From positions 1-40,302 of the forward strand of contig JAHJRE010000181.1 in assembly GCA_018831055.1 (NCBI GenBank): 40,302 nt of DNA, read 5' to 3'. A model generated the notes under the pieces. That model was given only the letters and a program-made list of their open reading frames with translations. It was not told the origin of the DNA and searched no databases. The DNA comes from Bacteroidota bacterium (lineage in GTDB: Bacteria > Bacteroidota > Bacteroidia > Bacteroidales > B18-G4). This document shows, piece after piece, positions 16,615-25,597 of the stretch. Position 1 is the stretch's first letter; each line of letters opens with the position of its first letter. A program made the translations under genes and the position numbers.

Positions 16615-18664
16615 TATGATAGATAGTCATAAGCTTTTTCTTGAAGATCTTCTTGATCCGTGTAATTTCTTTCAGGGTAATATTGGAATTGTCAAACTGA
16701 CCCGTTTCAAGTTGCTTATCAATGATGTTATCCACCAGGGCATTGATAGAATCGCTGTCGTATGACTTCAGGCTCCGTGAAGCAGCTTCCACAGAATCTG
16801 CCATCATCAGGATTGCGGTTTCCTTGGAAAACGGAATAGGGCCATGATAGGTAAAATCTCTCTCATCTATCTCCTGGTCGGGAAATTCCTTCTTCTGCAT
16901 TATATAAAAGTATTCCACCTTTCTTGTACCGTGGTGGGTTCTGATAAAATCTATGATCTGCTCAGGCAGCTTATGCTTTTTGGCTTTTTCTATACCTTTG
17001 ATTACATGGCCAATTATTATCCTTGCACTTTCCTCATAGGTGAGTTCATCGTGCGGATTGACCCCTGTAGTCTGATTCTCAATAAAATATACCGGCATGT
17101 CCATTTTGCCAATATCATGGTATAGCGCTCCTGTTCTGACCAACAATGCATTTCCACCGACCTCAAATACAGCTTCTTCCGAAAGATTTGCAACCTGCAG
17201 GGAGTGCTGGAAAGTTCCGGGAGCTTTTAACGACAATTCCCTAAGCAGAGGATTATTAGTATTCGATAACTCTATCAGGGTTACATCGGTTATCAAACCA
17301 AAGAGTTTTTCGAAAATATATATCAGGGGATACGCAAACAAAGTCAGTACTGAATTACCGGCAAAAAAGGCGAAATTCAACGGGGCTATTTCTCTCAGAC
17401 TTCCTTCCTGGATGAGATTTAACCCTGAATAAAGAACAGAATAGGTGAAGAAAATTGAAACAGAAGTCAGGAAAAATTGCGATCTGCGCTGAAGATTAGC
17501 AACAGTGAGAATTGCGCTTATACCCGCCATCATTTGGAGAAAAAGAAACTCAAAACTGTTGGGAACAAGGAAACCTGTAATAATAACTGTAATCAGGTGA
17601 ACATACAGCGCCATCCGAGTGTCGAAAAATGCTCTTACCAGTATGGGTACCAGGCAGAGTGGAACAAGGTAAAGGTATGCAGGATGGTATGTAACAACCA
17701 GACTGGTAATAAACACAAGGAGCAATAAAATAACCAGAATCAGAAGAACTTTTTTATTGTCACGGAATACATCCTTCCGGAAATAATAAAGAAACATAGC
17801 CATTGCCCCCATGGCAATGCTGATCAGGATTATTTGTCCGGCAAGAATGAAATAATATGCCCCGCCGGCACCCAATTGTTCCTCATAATATTTCTTCAAT
17901 GAAATCAACACCTGATACTTTTCGGTTGTAACCAAATCTCCTCTTGAAATTATTTTTTCTCCCGATAACACCATTCCCCGTGTTGGAGAAATTTCCGCCA
18001 GGATTTTTTCTCGCTCGTTAACTGTTTTAATCTCATCAAACAAAACATTATGTTGCAAATGATCAAATAAAAGAACGGAAAGCAACTCATGATCGAAAGT
18101 TGTACCAGGTCTTAACCAGCGGTTAATCAAATCATTGGCTTTATGAATGGTGAGTATACTGTCGGGGTTTGTCTCTTTAGCGATATTCCCCCTGATTAAG
18201 ATAACATTAGCAGGTTTCGTAACAGGATCAAAAACAAAGGCAGGATCATAAATACCTTTATTATATAGCCTGTTAAGGAATAATTCAGCTTTTTCCAGGT
18301 TTCTGTCGTGAGACTGAATCTTCACCGTCGTATCGCCATACCTTTCTATCCAGGCTCTGTTAAACGCTTTGTGAAAATCGGCCCTGATCCGTGGAAAAAT
18401 TGTCGTATCCAGGATAAAGTATGGTTTTGTTTGCCTCAATGCTTCAACCTGTTCTGCTTTTATCTGCTCCTCCGGCTTTAAGATGGAAAAGTCGAACGGG
18501 GCAAAGAAATCTTCGTGAAGCCAGGGTTTATTCCTGGAAAACTCATATTTAAATTTACCCTCTCTCGGGAAAACCAACACCAGGATGACAATAGCAGACA
18601 GAAACAATGCCGTCTTGTAAATATCCTGATACTTGTTGCGAAAAAAATTTAAGAGTTTTCCCAT
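16592..18664 (-). CDS. pgpH: 7TM-HD domain c-di-AMP phosphodiesterase, PgpH family
   Basis: A 690-residue inner-membrane hydrolase that linearises cyclic di-AMP. A first membrane segment (about 17-33) is followed by an extracytoplasmic 7TMR-HDED domain (about 40-265), a block of seven hydrophobic helices (about 270-455), and a cytosolic HD domain. The HD motif is ALYHDIGKMDMP (His516-Asp517), preceded by PGTFQHSLQVANLSEEA and followed by IIIGHVIKGIE, FIRTHHGT and MMADSVEAASRSL, which supply further metal ligands. This order is diagnostic of PgpH/YqfF. With CdaA (5805-6644) the window encodes both making and breaking of the same messenger, though not in one operon. Confidence 0.93.
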   Translation of the reverse strand: MGKLLNFFRNKYQDIYKTALFLSAIVILVLVFPREGKFKYEFSRNKPWLHEDFFAPFDFSILKPEEQIKAEQVEALRQTKPYFILDTTIFPRIRADFHKAFNRAWIERYGDTTVKIQSHDRNLEKAELFLNRLYNKGIYDPAFVFDPVTKPANVILIRGNIAKETNPDSILTIHKANDLINRWLRPGTTFDHELLSVLLFDHLQHNVLFDEIKTVNEREKILAEISPTRGMVLSGEKIISRGDLVTTEKYQVLISLKKYYEEQLGAGGAYYFILAGQIILISIAMGAMAMFLYYFRKDVFRDNKKVLLILVILLLLVFITSLVVTYHPAYLYLVPLCLVPILVRAFFDTRMALYVHLITVIITGFLVPNSFEFLFLQMMAGISAILTVANLQRRSQFFLTSVSIFFTYSVLYSGLNLIQEGSLREIAPLNFAFFAGNSVLTLFAYPLIYIFEKLFGLITDVTLIELSNTNNPLLRELSLKAPGTFQHSLQVANLSEEAVFEVGGNALLVRTGALYHDIGKMDMPVYFIENQTTGVNPHDELTYEESARIIIGHVIKGIEKAKKHKLPEQIIDFIRTHHGTRKVEYFYIMQKKEFPDQEIDERDFTYHGPIPFSKETAILMMADSVEAASRSLKSYDSDSINALVDNIIDKQLETGQFDNSNITLKEITRIKKIFKKKLMTIYHIRIEYPR

Positions 18665-18741
18665 GCTTACCGACTAAACCACGAATATATGAATTTTGTT
18701 GTTATCAATGCTTTCAAGGGGCAATTTGTTCAAGCGATTCA

Positions 18742-18749
18742 TATCTTTG
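18742..18749 (+). promoter_or_regulatory. Candidate -7 box for NlpC/P60 gene
   Basis: TATCTTTG matches TAnnTTTG, 19 bases before the ATG at 18769. A TTTG lies upstream at 18725-18728 but the 13-base spacing is shorter than the usual 18-20, so I mark only the -7 box. Confidence 0.4.
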
Positions 18750-18768
18750 TATCTTCATCCAGGAAAAT

Positions 18769-19542
18769 ATGGAAAAAGGATTTTGCAATATAGCCATGAT
18801 ACCGGTAAGAAGAGAACCTTCACATAAATCGGAATTGGTTACCCAATTGCTCTTCGGAGAGCCTTATCATGTTGATCTTCAGCAAGGGGAATGGCTTTTG
18901 ATCCGTGGAGGATTTGATGATTATCCGGGTTGGATGGATGCTGGTCAGCACGAACCTGTTTCTGAAGAAGGCTTTAATTCATTGATAAAAAGTGAGTGGG
19001 TAGTTTCACAGCATCATTCAATTATAAAGGATACGATGACAGGATTGGATTTTGAAGTATATCCGGGATCTACCATACCGGAAGCGAACTTCAAAATTGG
19101 CAACAGGGTCTATAGCTTTGAAGGAAAGGCTTTACAAAAGAGTGAAGTTCTGCACCCCCGGGAAATAATCCTCCGGATGGCAGGATCATACATCAATTCA
19201 CCGTATTTGTGGGGTGGTCGCACACCTTGTGGTATCGATTGCTCCGGGTTGGTACAGGTACTATTTAAAATTGCAGGCATTAATCTCCCCCGCGATGCTT
19301 TCATGCAGGCCAAACTCGGAGAGGATATCCATTTTATATCCGATGCAGTACCCGGTGATCTTTTGTTCTTCGACAACAACGAAGGAGAAATTGTACACAC
19401 AGGAATTCTTTATAAACCTGATCTTATTCTTCATGCCTCAGGAAGAGTAAGGATCGACAAAGCAGACCATCACGGAATTTTTAGTCTTACCACCGGGAAA
19501 TATACTCATAAGCTCAGGACGATAAAAAAAATCCTCTCATGA
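18769..19542 (+). CDS. NlpC/P60 cysteine peptidase (cytosolic, SH3-containing)
   Basis: A 257-residue protein starting MEKGFCNIAMIPVRREPSHK with no signal peptide. The first ~75 residues form an SH3b-like domain (YHVDLQQGEWLLIRG), a second SH3-like stretch follows, and the NlpC/P60 domain occupies about 130-257. Catalytic residues are the Cys in GIDCSGLVQVLF, the His in EIVHTGILY, and a third polar residue expected near LILHASGRV. The arrangement resembles YkfC-type gamma-D-glutamyl-L-diamino-acid endopeptidases of Bacteroides that process recycled murein peptides in the cytosol. A longer frame from 18607 runs through the divergent PgpH start and the promoter, so 18769 is preferred. Confidence 0.9.
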   Translation: MEKGFCNIAMIPVRREPSHKSELVTQLLFGEPYHVDLQQGEWLLIRGGFDDYPGWMDAGQHEPVSEEGFNSLIKSEWVVSQHHSIIKDTMTGLDFEVYPGSTIPEANFKIGNRVYSFEGKALQKSEVLHPREIILRMAGSYINSPYLWGGRTPCGIDCSGLVQVLFKIAGINLPRDAFMQAKLGEDIHFISDAVPGDLLFFDNNEGEIVHTGILYKPDLILHASGRVRIDKADHHGIFSLTTGKYTHKLRTIKKILS

Positions 19543-19572
19543 TTTGAAATTTAATTTATTCGCATATCTTTG
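19543..19572 (+). promoter_or_regulatory. Promoter of the FMN riboswitch-TonB receptor transcript
   Basis: TTTG (19543-19546), 18 bases, then TATCTTTG (19565-19572): a close fit to the Bacteroidota consensus TTTG-N19-TAnnTTTG. Transcription would begin near 19579, just before the first riboswitch stem. It is the clearest promoter in the window. Confidence 0.75.
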
Positions 19573-19590
19573 CCCCGTTCTTTACTTCAG

Positions 19591-19725
19591 TTTCTTCAGG
19601 GCAGGGTGATCATTGCGCAAGCATGAAATTCCCGACCGGCGGTAACAGTCCGCGACTCCCGAGTTATTCGGGACTGACCCGGTGGAATTCCGGAACCGAC
19701 AGTATAGTCTGGATGGGAGAAGAAA
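19591..19725 (+). ncRNA. FMN riboswitch (RFN element)
   Basis: All landmark segments of the FMN aptamer are present in order. P1 is TTTCTTC (19591-19597) paired with GAAGAAA (19719-19725). Next come AGGGCAGGGTG, an extended P2 hairpin closing at AAATTCCCGACCGGCGGT, AGTCCGCGA, a variable stem with CCCGAG / TTCGGG, then GGTGGAATTCCGG, ACCGACAGTATAGTCTGGATGGGAGAAGA. The usual CGG / CCG near the 3' end reads CAG / CTG, a reciprocal change. It lies between a good promoter and the start of a TonB-dependent receptor gene and should lower expression when FMN is abundant. Riboflavin synthesis genes, its usual targets, are absent here. Confidence 0.93.
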
Positions 19726-19742
19726 TGATCCAAAAGGCCACA

Positions 19743-19814
19743 AGCCTTCTTGGCAACATTTATTTATTTCCCCTGCTCTGAATGAGCAATGTATAATGTT
19801 AAACCAAGAAGGCT
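19743..19814 (+). promoter_or_regulatory. Putative SD-sequestering stem of the FMN riboswitch
   Basis: AGCCTTCTTGG (19743-19753) is perfectly complementary to CCAAGAAGGCT (19804-19814). The second strand contains AGAAGG, an unusually good Shine-Dalgarno for this phylum, 8 bases before the ATG at 19820. The same upstream strand can alternatively pair over 6 bp with the 3' strand of P1 (19717-19722 with 19746-19751). With FMN bound, P1 forms and the SD is hidden; without FMN, P1 is disrupted and the SD is free. The complementarity is seen; the switching mechanism is inferred. Confidence 0.7.
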
Positions 19815-19819
19815 AAATC

Positions 19820-22384
19820 ATGAAAAAGGCATTTCTCTCCATTCTGCTGATCGTTGTTTTTGCAACATTTTCCAACGGGCAAACAAAAGTAAACGGACGG
19901 GTAAGCGATGAGATATCCGGTGATCCGATTTCCGGGGTAAACATCTCAGTCCTGCACACAAATTTGGGCACGAGCACTCAAACCAATGGAAACTTTTCCC
20001 TTGAATTGTCAGATGGAAATTTCGTTGTTGAGTTTTCCTCCGTCGGGTATGTTTCATCACAAAAACAAGTTCAGGTTATGTCAGGTCAGGATATTGACCT
20101 GGGTAACATAAAGCTGAAACCTTTTATAATTGGTCTCCAGGAAGTAAGTATTATCTCATCGGTTGGCCGTGACAGATATACACCGGTCGCAATGTCTACT
20201 ATTCCTTCGGCAAAAATTGAAACCCAACTTGGTGACCAACCCCTGCCTGATATTATGAAAATGGTACCCGGTGTTTATTCCGCGCGCACAGGAGGAGGAA
20301 GTGGCGATGCATCGGTCAGCATCCGCGGTTTTCAGCAGGAAAATGTCGCTCTCCTGCTAAATGGAATCCCTATTGGTAGTGTCGAAAACGGTCTTGTATA
20401 CTGGAATAACTGGCTCGGACTATCCGATGCCACCCAGCAAATCCAGGTGCAAAGAGGATTGGGAGCCTCCAGGGTGGCACTTAACTCTGTCGGTGGTACC
20501 ATTAATATATTAACTCATACTACCGAAGCACCGAAGGGTGGAGTGGTCAGGTATGCAATTACTGACTACGGAAACTCCAGATTCTCCCTGAGTTATAATA
20601 CAGGGAAGCTTAAAAATGGAATGGCCGTTAGTTTTCTGGGTTCCAGAATAAGCGGCCCCGGTTACGTCGATGCAACCTATGTGGATGCCTGGGGATATTT
20701 CTTATCTGTAAGCAAGGAGTTTAACCATAAACATAAATTGGTTTTTGTAGGACTTGGAAACCCGGAAAGGCATGGCCAGCGCAATATTATGCTCACACAG
20801 GCAGAGACCGACCAGTATGGACTGAAATTCAACAAAGACTGGGGAAGCTATAATGGAAAGATAAACAATGCATCCGAAAACTTTTATCACAAACCCCATC
20901 TCAGCCTTAATCATTACTGGAACATTAACGAACGCAGTATGCTTGCAACTTCGATTTACTTCTCAAGCGGAAAAGGCGGGGGTAAGTGGTCTGATAAATT
21001 TATGACAAACCTGGGAATCGGAGGTTACCGCAATCCCTCCAACCAGATCGACTGGGAGAGTATTTACGTTAACAACAATACCCATACCGATTATTATGTC
21101 CTTGCAAACGGTGATACCGTAAGAGGATTTTCCAAAAATATACAAACCAACTTCCTGGCTAGTCATGTCTGGACGGGTATCATTTCCACTCTTGAACATA
21201 AACTGGGAGATAATTTTCAAATCATGGCCGGTATTCATTACCGGTATTTTAAATCTTCATTGCAGCAAAAAGTCAGAGACCTCCTGGGTGGTGATTTCTT
21301 TATTGATAATTATGCATATGCTGTGGATGGCATTGCAGGAAGACAGGAAATCAAAGGAGTCGGTGACGTGATCAAAATAGATAACGGTGCAATCATAAAT
21401 TTCGCAAACCTTTTCGGTCAGGTCGAATATCACCGCAACCGTCTGCATGCTTTCCTTGCAGGAAGCATTTCATCCAACTGGTATCAACGCTATGATCATT
21501 ATAACTATGTAAGCAACCCTGAAAGCAAAGTAGTTGAATTGTGGGGATTCGATGTAAAAGCAGGACTCAATTACAACCTGAATGAATATCATAATGTTTA
21601 CTTTAACACAGGGTATTTCTCAAGAGTGCCTTACTATAAATACATATTTGGAAATTATACCAATGAGCCAACCCTTGAAACCAAAAACGAAAAGATCACT
21701 TCCGCTGAGCTGGGCTATGGATTCAGCCGCAACCTTACGGGGATCAAAGCCAATATATACTACACTTACTGGAAAGACAGATCATTCCTGGCCAACGAAT
21801 ACAATCAGTTTCTTGATCCAGTTATGATCAATGGTTTGGACGCTGAACATTTCGGAGTAGAAATCGAACTTTCACAAGGCTTTGGAAAGTATATAAGTTT
21901 GGGAGGATTGCTCTCCCTCGGTAACTGGCAATGGAAGAATAATGTATCGGCTGAAGTATACGACAACAATAATGTATTACAGGATACCGTGCAAATCTAT
22001 GCCGATGGTCTTTACGTCGGAGACGCTCCACAGGTGCAAACCGGTATCACAGGAAAAGTACAATTCCTGAAAATGTTTGCTTTAACGGCCAATTACATTT
22101 ACTACGACAAGCTGTATGCAGGATTCAATCCTGTATCCAGGAATAACCCGGCTGATACAGAGCAGCCTTATCGGATCCCATCGTATGCCTTGCTTGATTT
22201 GTTTCTGGATGTTAACTTCAAAATTGGATCGCTCCCGGCCGGAATCACAGTAAGTTGCTTTAACGCTTTAAACCACAAGCACATAATCAGAGGGCTCGAC
22301 GGAACATCTCACAATCTGGACACATTCTCCGGGTTTTGGGGATTTGGAAGGAACTTCAGCTTCAGTTTTTCTCTAAGGTTTTAA
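19820..22384 (+). CDS. TonB-dependent outer-membrane receptor under FMN riboswitch control
   Basis: An 854-residue outer-membrane transporter. A signal peptide (about 1-21, ending FSNGQ) is followed by a carboxypeptidase-regulatory-like domain (about 22-105), a plug (about 110-235) with VAMSTIPSAKIE, DIMKMVPGVYSARTGGGSGDASVSIRGF and VENGLVYWNNWLGLSDATQQ, and a 22-strand-type barrel ending FSFSFSLRF with the C-terminal aromatic. No SusD partner is encoded nearby, so it is not a classical glycan locus. The FMN riboswitch directly upstream suggests that the cargo is riboflavin, FMN, FAD or a related flavin. That assignment rests on regulation only; the family itself does not reveal the substrate. 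The next receptor gene is a paralogue. Confidence 0.9.
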   Translation: MKKAFLSILLIVVFATFSNGQTKVNGRVSDEISGDPISGVNISVLHTNLGTSTQTNGNFSLELSDGNFVVEFSSVGYVSSQKQVQVMSGQDIDLGNIKLKPFIIGLQEVSIISSVGRDRYTPVAMSTIPSAKIETQLGDQPLPDIMKMVPGVYSARTGGGSGDASVSIRGFQQENVALLLNGIPIGSVENGLVYWNNWLGLSDATQQIQVQRGLGASRVALNSVGGTINILTHTTEAPKGGVVRYAITDYGNSRFSLSYNTGKLKNGMAVSFLGSRISGPGYVDATYVDAWGYFLSVSKEFNHKHKLVFVGLGNPERHGQRNIMLTQAETDQYGLKFNKDWGSYNGKINNASENFYHKPHLSLNHYWNINERSMLATSIYFSSGKGGGKWSDKFMTNLGIGGYRNPSNQIDWESIYVNNNTHTDYYVLANGDTVRGFSKNIQTNFLASHVWTGIISTLEHKLGDNFQIMAGIHYRYFKSSLQQKVRDLLGGDFFIDNYAYAVDGIAGRQEIKGVGDVIKIDNGAIINFANLFGQVEYHRNRLHAFLAGSISSNWYQRYDHYNYVSNPESKVVELWGFDVKAGLNYNLNEYHNVYFNTGYFSRVPYYKYIFGNYTNEPTLETKNEKITSAELGYGFSRNLTGIKANIYYTYWKDRSFLANEYNQFLDPVMINGLDAEHFGVEIELSQGFGKYISLGGLLSLGNWQWKNNVSAEVYDNNNVLQDTVQIYADGLYVGDAPQVQTGITGKVQFLKMFALTANYIYYDKLYAGFNPVSRNNPADTEQPYRIPSYALLDLFLDVNFKIGSLPAGITVSCFNALNHKHIIRGLDGTSHNLDTFSGFWGFGRNFSFSFSLRF

Positions 22385-22413
22385 AGCTTCAACCCAAGGT
22401 TGATAGCGATAAC

Positions 22414-22577
22414 CAGGCTACAGGCTACAGGCTACAGGTTGCAGGCTACAGGCTACAGGTTGCAGGCTACAGGCTACAGGTTTCAGGTTGCAGGCCTCAC
22501 ACTCACAGCTTGTTCCTCTCGCTCCCTGCAACATGTAACCTGCAACATGTAACCTGCAACCTGCAACCTGCAACCTG
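22414..22577 (+). repeat. Inverted 7-mer repeat element, copy A
   Basis: The left arm (22414-22497) is twelve tandem 7-base units of the type CAGGCTA / CAGGTTG. The right arm (22525-22577) is built from the complementary type (TGCAACC / TGTAACC), so the RNA or single strand could fold into a long hairpin. The loop (22498-22524) carries CACACTCA...TCCTCTCGCTC, which recurs inverted in copy B at 26854-26985. It is located in the otherwise gene-free stretch 22385-22749. The frame through it (GYRLQVAGYRLQ) is a translation artefact. Confidence 0.85.
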
Positions 22578-22749
22578 ACCCAATATTAATTTTTTCTTAA
22601 AAATATAAATTTATACCCCTATATACCAATCACATAGACCATTTTTGCTTATAAAGAATTTAGCAAATTCTTAATATTTTTTTAACTTTCTGCAAATTAT
22701 TCCGTACTACTTTCGTCACAGGAATATTATTAACCAAAAACCCTAAATT
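22578..22749 (+). promoter_or_regulatory. A/T-rich leader with candidate promoter of second TonB receptor
   Basis: This is the rest of the 365-base gene-free stretch after the first receptor. It is strongly A/T-rich. TTTC (22687-22690), 17 bases, then TACTTTCG (22708-22715) approximates the Bacteroidota promoter, with a leader of about 30 bases to the ATG at 22750. I see no second riboswitch here. Confidence 0.45.
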
Positions 22750-25530
22750 ATGAAAAGAAGCAATTATCTGCTCCTCTTGTGCTTTAGTGCACTGTTTCTG
22801 GCTGTGAATATCACCTATGGCCAGGGTACCCTTAAGGGAAAAGTTAAAGATGCATCCAACAACGTACCGCTTTACGGTGCCAGCGTCATGGTAGAAGGAA
22901 CCGCTATCGGGATGGCTACCGATGAAGACGGTGTTTTCATGCTGACACTGGATGCAGGAGTTAAAAAGGTCGTCATTTCCTATGTTGGTTATGAGAAGAT
23001 AACCATGGATGTGACGATCCAGAACGGACAGGTCACCGATGCAGGGACCATCAGGCTGGAGCCTATGGCTATCGGTATGGCCGGTATTCTTATTGTTTCC
23101 GATCGTGCCCGCGATCGTGAGACTCCGGTTGCCATGAGTAACATTGAAAAGAAGGAAATCGTCGACAGGCTTGGCTCAAGGGATATCCCTCTTATCCTGA
23201 ACACCACTCCCAGCGTTTATGCTACCGCTCAAGGTGGTGGCGCCGGAGATGCCAGGATCAATGTCAGGGGTTTCAACCAGAGGAATGTAGCCATCATGAT
23301 CAACGGTGTTCCCGTTAACGACATGGAAAACGGCTGGGTCTACTGGTCAAACTGGGACGGTATTTCCGATGCTACCTCTTCTATTCAGGTACAGCGTGGT
23401 TTGAGTGCCGTAAACCTTGCTACCCCTTCTATCGGAGGTACCATGAACGTGATCACCAGCCCCTCCGAAATGAAAGGTGGTGCCAGCGGCCGTTTTGAAG
23501 TAGGAAGCGGCAACTTTATGAAAACCACCATTTCAGCCAACACAGGCCTCATTGGCGGTAAATTTGCCATGAGCGCCAGCGTGGTCAGGAAAGTTGGAAA
23601 CGGTATCATTGATGGTACATGGACAGATGCATGGGCCTATTACCTCGGCGCCAGCTACAATATTAACAAAAACCACCGCCTGGAAGTCTATGCAATGGGA
23701 GCTCCGCAAAAACACGGACAAAATATCTACAAGCAAAATATTGCAACCTACAGTCATGACTATGCAAAGTCCGTCCCCGGATATGATACCATGGCGTTCA
23801 CAAAATTTAAAGAACAAAGCTGGAGATACAACCAAAACTGGGGTCCGGTGATTTCCACCTATAACGGAAAACAGGCTTACAACGGAAAAACCGACCATGA
23901 TCGCTACTCCCCTACTATCCTGAATGAAAGGGAAAACTACTATCACAAACCTCTGGCCAACCTGAACTGGTATGCCCAGTGGAACAAGAAAGTCAGCCAG
24001 TTTACCACTGTTTATTACTCTGGTGGTAAAGGCGGTGGCTCCGGTACGGCAGGATCCCTTTTCAGAAGAGATGCTGACGGAGTCCTGGGAGGAAAAGATT
24101 ATAAATACTATTATGGACCCAGCCCGTGGTCATGGGATTTCACCGAAACTGTCCTGGCTAACCAAAGCAATGAAGACACCATATGGATCGATAAAAAAGC
24201 TATCGTTCGCAAGCAGGGCCAATCCGTTGGTATCCTCAGGAACAGCGTTAACAACCAATGGACCATCGGTGCCATTTCAAAAGTGAAAGTTGAATGGTCA
24301 GATGTTTTCCGCACAACCATTGGTATTGACTGGAGAACCGCTGAAATCGAACATTACCGTGAAGTACGTGACCTTCTGGGTGGTATGTATTTCATGGATA
24401 ATTCTGATGAATTCAATCCTAACAGACAAGTAGTTCTGGGTGATAAGATCGCCTATAACTTCACCAATAATGTGAACTGGATTGGCGGTTTCCTGCAAGG
24501 CGAATACCATACTGAACTTATTACCGCTTACGCTACAGTTGGTTATTCCACTATTAAATACAAACACAGAAACCATTTCACGAAATCCAAAACCGATCCG
24601 ACACAACAACTGGAAATAGAAGCCGATCCTATTGCAGGATACCAGGCTAAAGGTGGTATAAGCTATAAGGCTTCCAGCACAATTACGGTTTTCGGTAATG
24701 TTGGTTATGTTAGCAAGGTGCCGATCTTCGACGCTGTCATCAATGATAATACCCATGAATTGATCGATGACCCGACAAATGAAAAATTCATCTCCGGTGA
24801 AATCGGCATGAACTTCCGTTCAAACGATGAGAAATTCAATGCTAATGTCAACCTTTACCATACCAACTGGAACGACAGGGTTATCACCGACCCGTATTAT
24901 AGTATTGATAATAACGAAGGTATATTTGTCATCAATGATCTGGACGCTATCCATCAGGGTATTGAGGCCGACCTGGCACTTCAGCCCAACAAGTATTTCA
25001 GGATTGATGGTGCTTTTTCGATCGGCAACTGGAAACAGACCAACGACCCCAAAGCTACTCTGAAAAGGTACGAAGAAAACCTTCCGGATACATCCTTTAC
25101 CATTTATGTAAAGGATCTGAAAACCGGTGATGCTCCTCAGACTCAGTTTGCTTTGTCGGGAACCGTATTTCCTGCTAAAGGACTTTATATCACCCTTTCC
25201 ATGAAACACTTCGCCGATATGTATGCCGACTGGAATGTTATCAACCGTACTGACCCCAATGACAGAACCCAAAGCTGGAAGACTCCGGCATACACGGTTT
25301 TTGACCTGCACGTTGGATACACATTGCCAACCGGTCCTAAATACAAAGTGCAGCTTTTTGCACACATCTTTAACCTGTTTAATACTATGTATATCCAGGA
25401 TGCAGTGGATAACAGCCAGTACAATTCATATATGGGTGCTGATAACCGCAACACCCACAGTGCAGCTGCCGCTGAGGTATACCTCGGATTACCCAGGTGG
25501 TTCAACACAGGTATTCAGCTTTCTTTCTAA
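22750..25530 (+). CDS. TonB-dependent outer-membrane receptor, paralogue of the preceding one
   Basis: A 926-residue receptor. The signal peptide ends near NITYGQ; a carboxypeptidase-regulatory-like domain follows (about 27-110, KGKVKDASNNVPLYGASV). The plug has VAMSNIEKKEIVDRLGSRDI, VYATAQGGGAGDARINVRGF and MENGWVYWSNWDGISDATSS, matching the first receptor almost block for block. The barrel ends GIQLSF. The plug is strongly conserved between the two, while the barrel differs in length by about 70 residues, suggesting a related but distinct cargo. It has its own likely promoter and no riboswitch or SusD partner. A terminator-like hairpin and an NPP lipoprotein gene follow. Confidence 0.9.
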   Translation: MKRSNYLLLLCFSALFLAVNITYGQGTLKGKVKDASNNVPLYGASVMVEGTAIGMATDEDGVFMLTLDAGVKKVVISYVGYEKITMDVTIQNGQVTDAGTIRLEPMAIGMAGILIVSDRARDRETPVAMSNIEKKEIVDRLGSRDIPLILNTTPSVYATAQGGGAGDARINVRGFNQRNVAIMINGVPVNDMENGWVYWSNWDGISDATSSIQVQRGLSAVNLATPSIGGTMNVITSPSEMKGGASGRFEVGSGNFMKTTISANTGLIGGKFAMSASVVRKVGNGIIDGTWTDAWAYYLGASYNINKNHRLEVYAMGAPQKHGQNIYKQNIATYSHDYAKSVPGYDTMAFTKFKEQSWRYNQNWGPVISTYNGKQAYNGKTDHDRYSPTILNERENYYHKPLANLNWYAQWNKKVSQFTTVYYSGGKGGGSGTAGSLFRRDADGVLGGKDYKYYYGPSPWSWDFTETVLANQSNEDTIWIDKKAIVRKQGQSVGILRNSVNNQWTIGAISKVKVEWSDVFRTTIGIDWRTAEIEHYREVRDLLGGMYFMDNSDEFNPNRQVVLGDKIAYNFTNNVNWIGGFLQGEYHTELITAYATVGYSTIKYKHRNHFTKSKTDPTQQLEIEADPIAGYQAKGGISYKASSTITVFGNVGYVSKVPIFDAVINDNTHELIDDPTNEKFISGEIGMNFRSNDEKFNANVNLYHTNWNDRVITDPYYSIDNNEGIFVINDLDAIHQGIEADLALQPNKYFRIDGAFSIGNWKQTNDPKATLKRYEENLPDTSFTIYVKDLKTGDAPQTQFALSGTVFPAKGLYITLSMKHFADMYADWNVINRTDPNDRTQSWKTPAYTVFDLHVGYTLPTGPKYKVQLFAHIFNLFNTMYIQDAVDNSQYNSYMGADNRNTHSAAAAEVYLGLPRWFNTGIQLSF

Positions 25531-25547
25531 TGCATAACTTATCCAAA

Positions 25548-25580
25548 AAAATCCCCGGCGCCGCCAGGCCCGGGGATTTT
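25548..25580 (+). terminator. Terminator-like hairpin between TonB receptor and NPP gene
   Basis: AAAATCCCCGG (25548-25558) pairs with CCGGGGATTTT (25570-25580) around an 11-base loop. The T tract is short (TTTTGCTTT), so it may terminate only partly. It sits in a 67-base spacer, where a fresh promoter for the NPP gene would have little room, so read-through is plausible. Confidence 0.7.
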
Positions 25581-25597
25581 GCTTTATCTAATAGATC

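Noticed and set aside
22336-22578. 80-residue frame with repeats of the type GYRLQVA
   Set aside because: It is a translation of the 7-mer repeat element (copy A) and overlaps the end of the receptor gene; the same DNA on the other strand would translate equally well.
19820-25530. A polysaccharide utilisation locus
   Set aside because: There is no SusD-like protein, glycosidase or hybrid two-component sensor nearby, and the FMN riboswitch points to a vitamin rather than a glycan.
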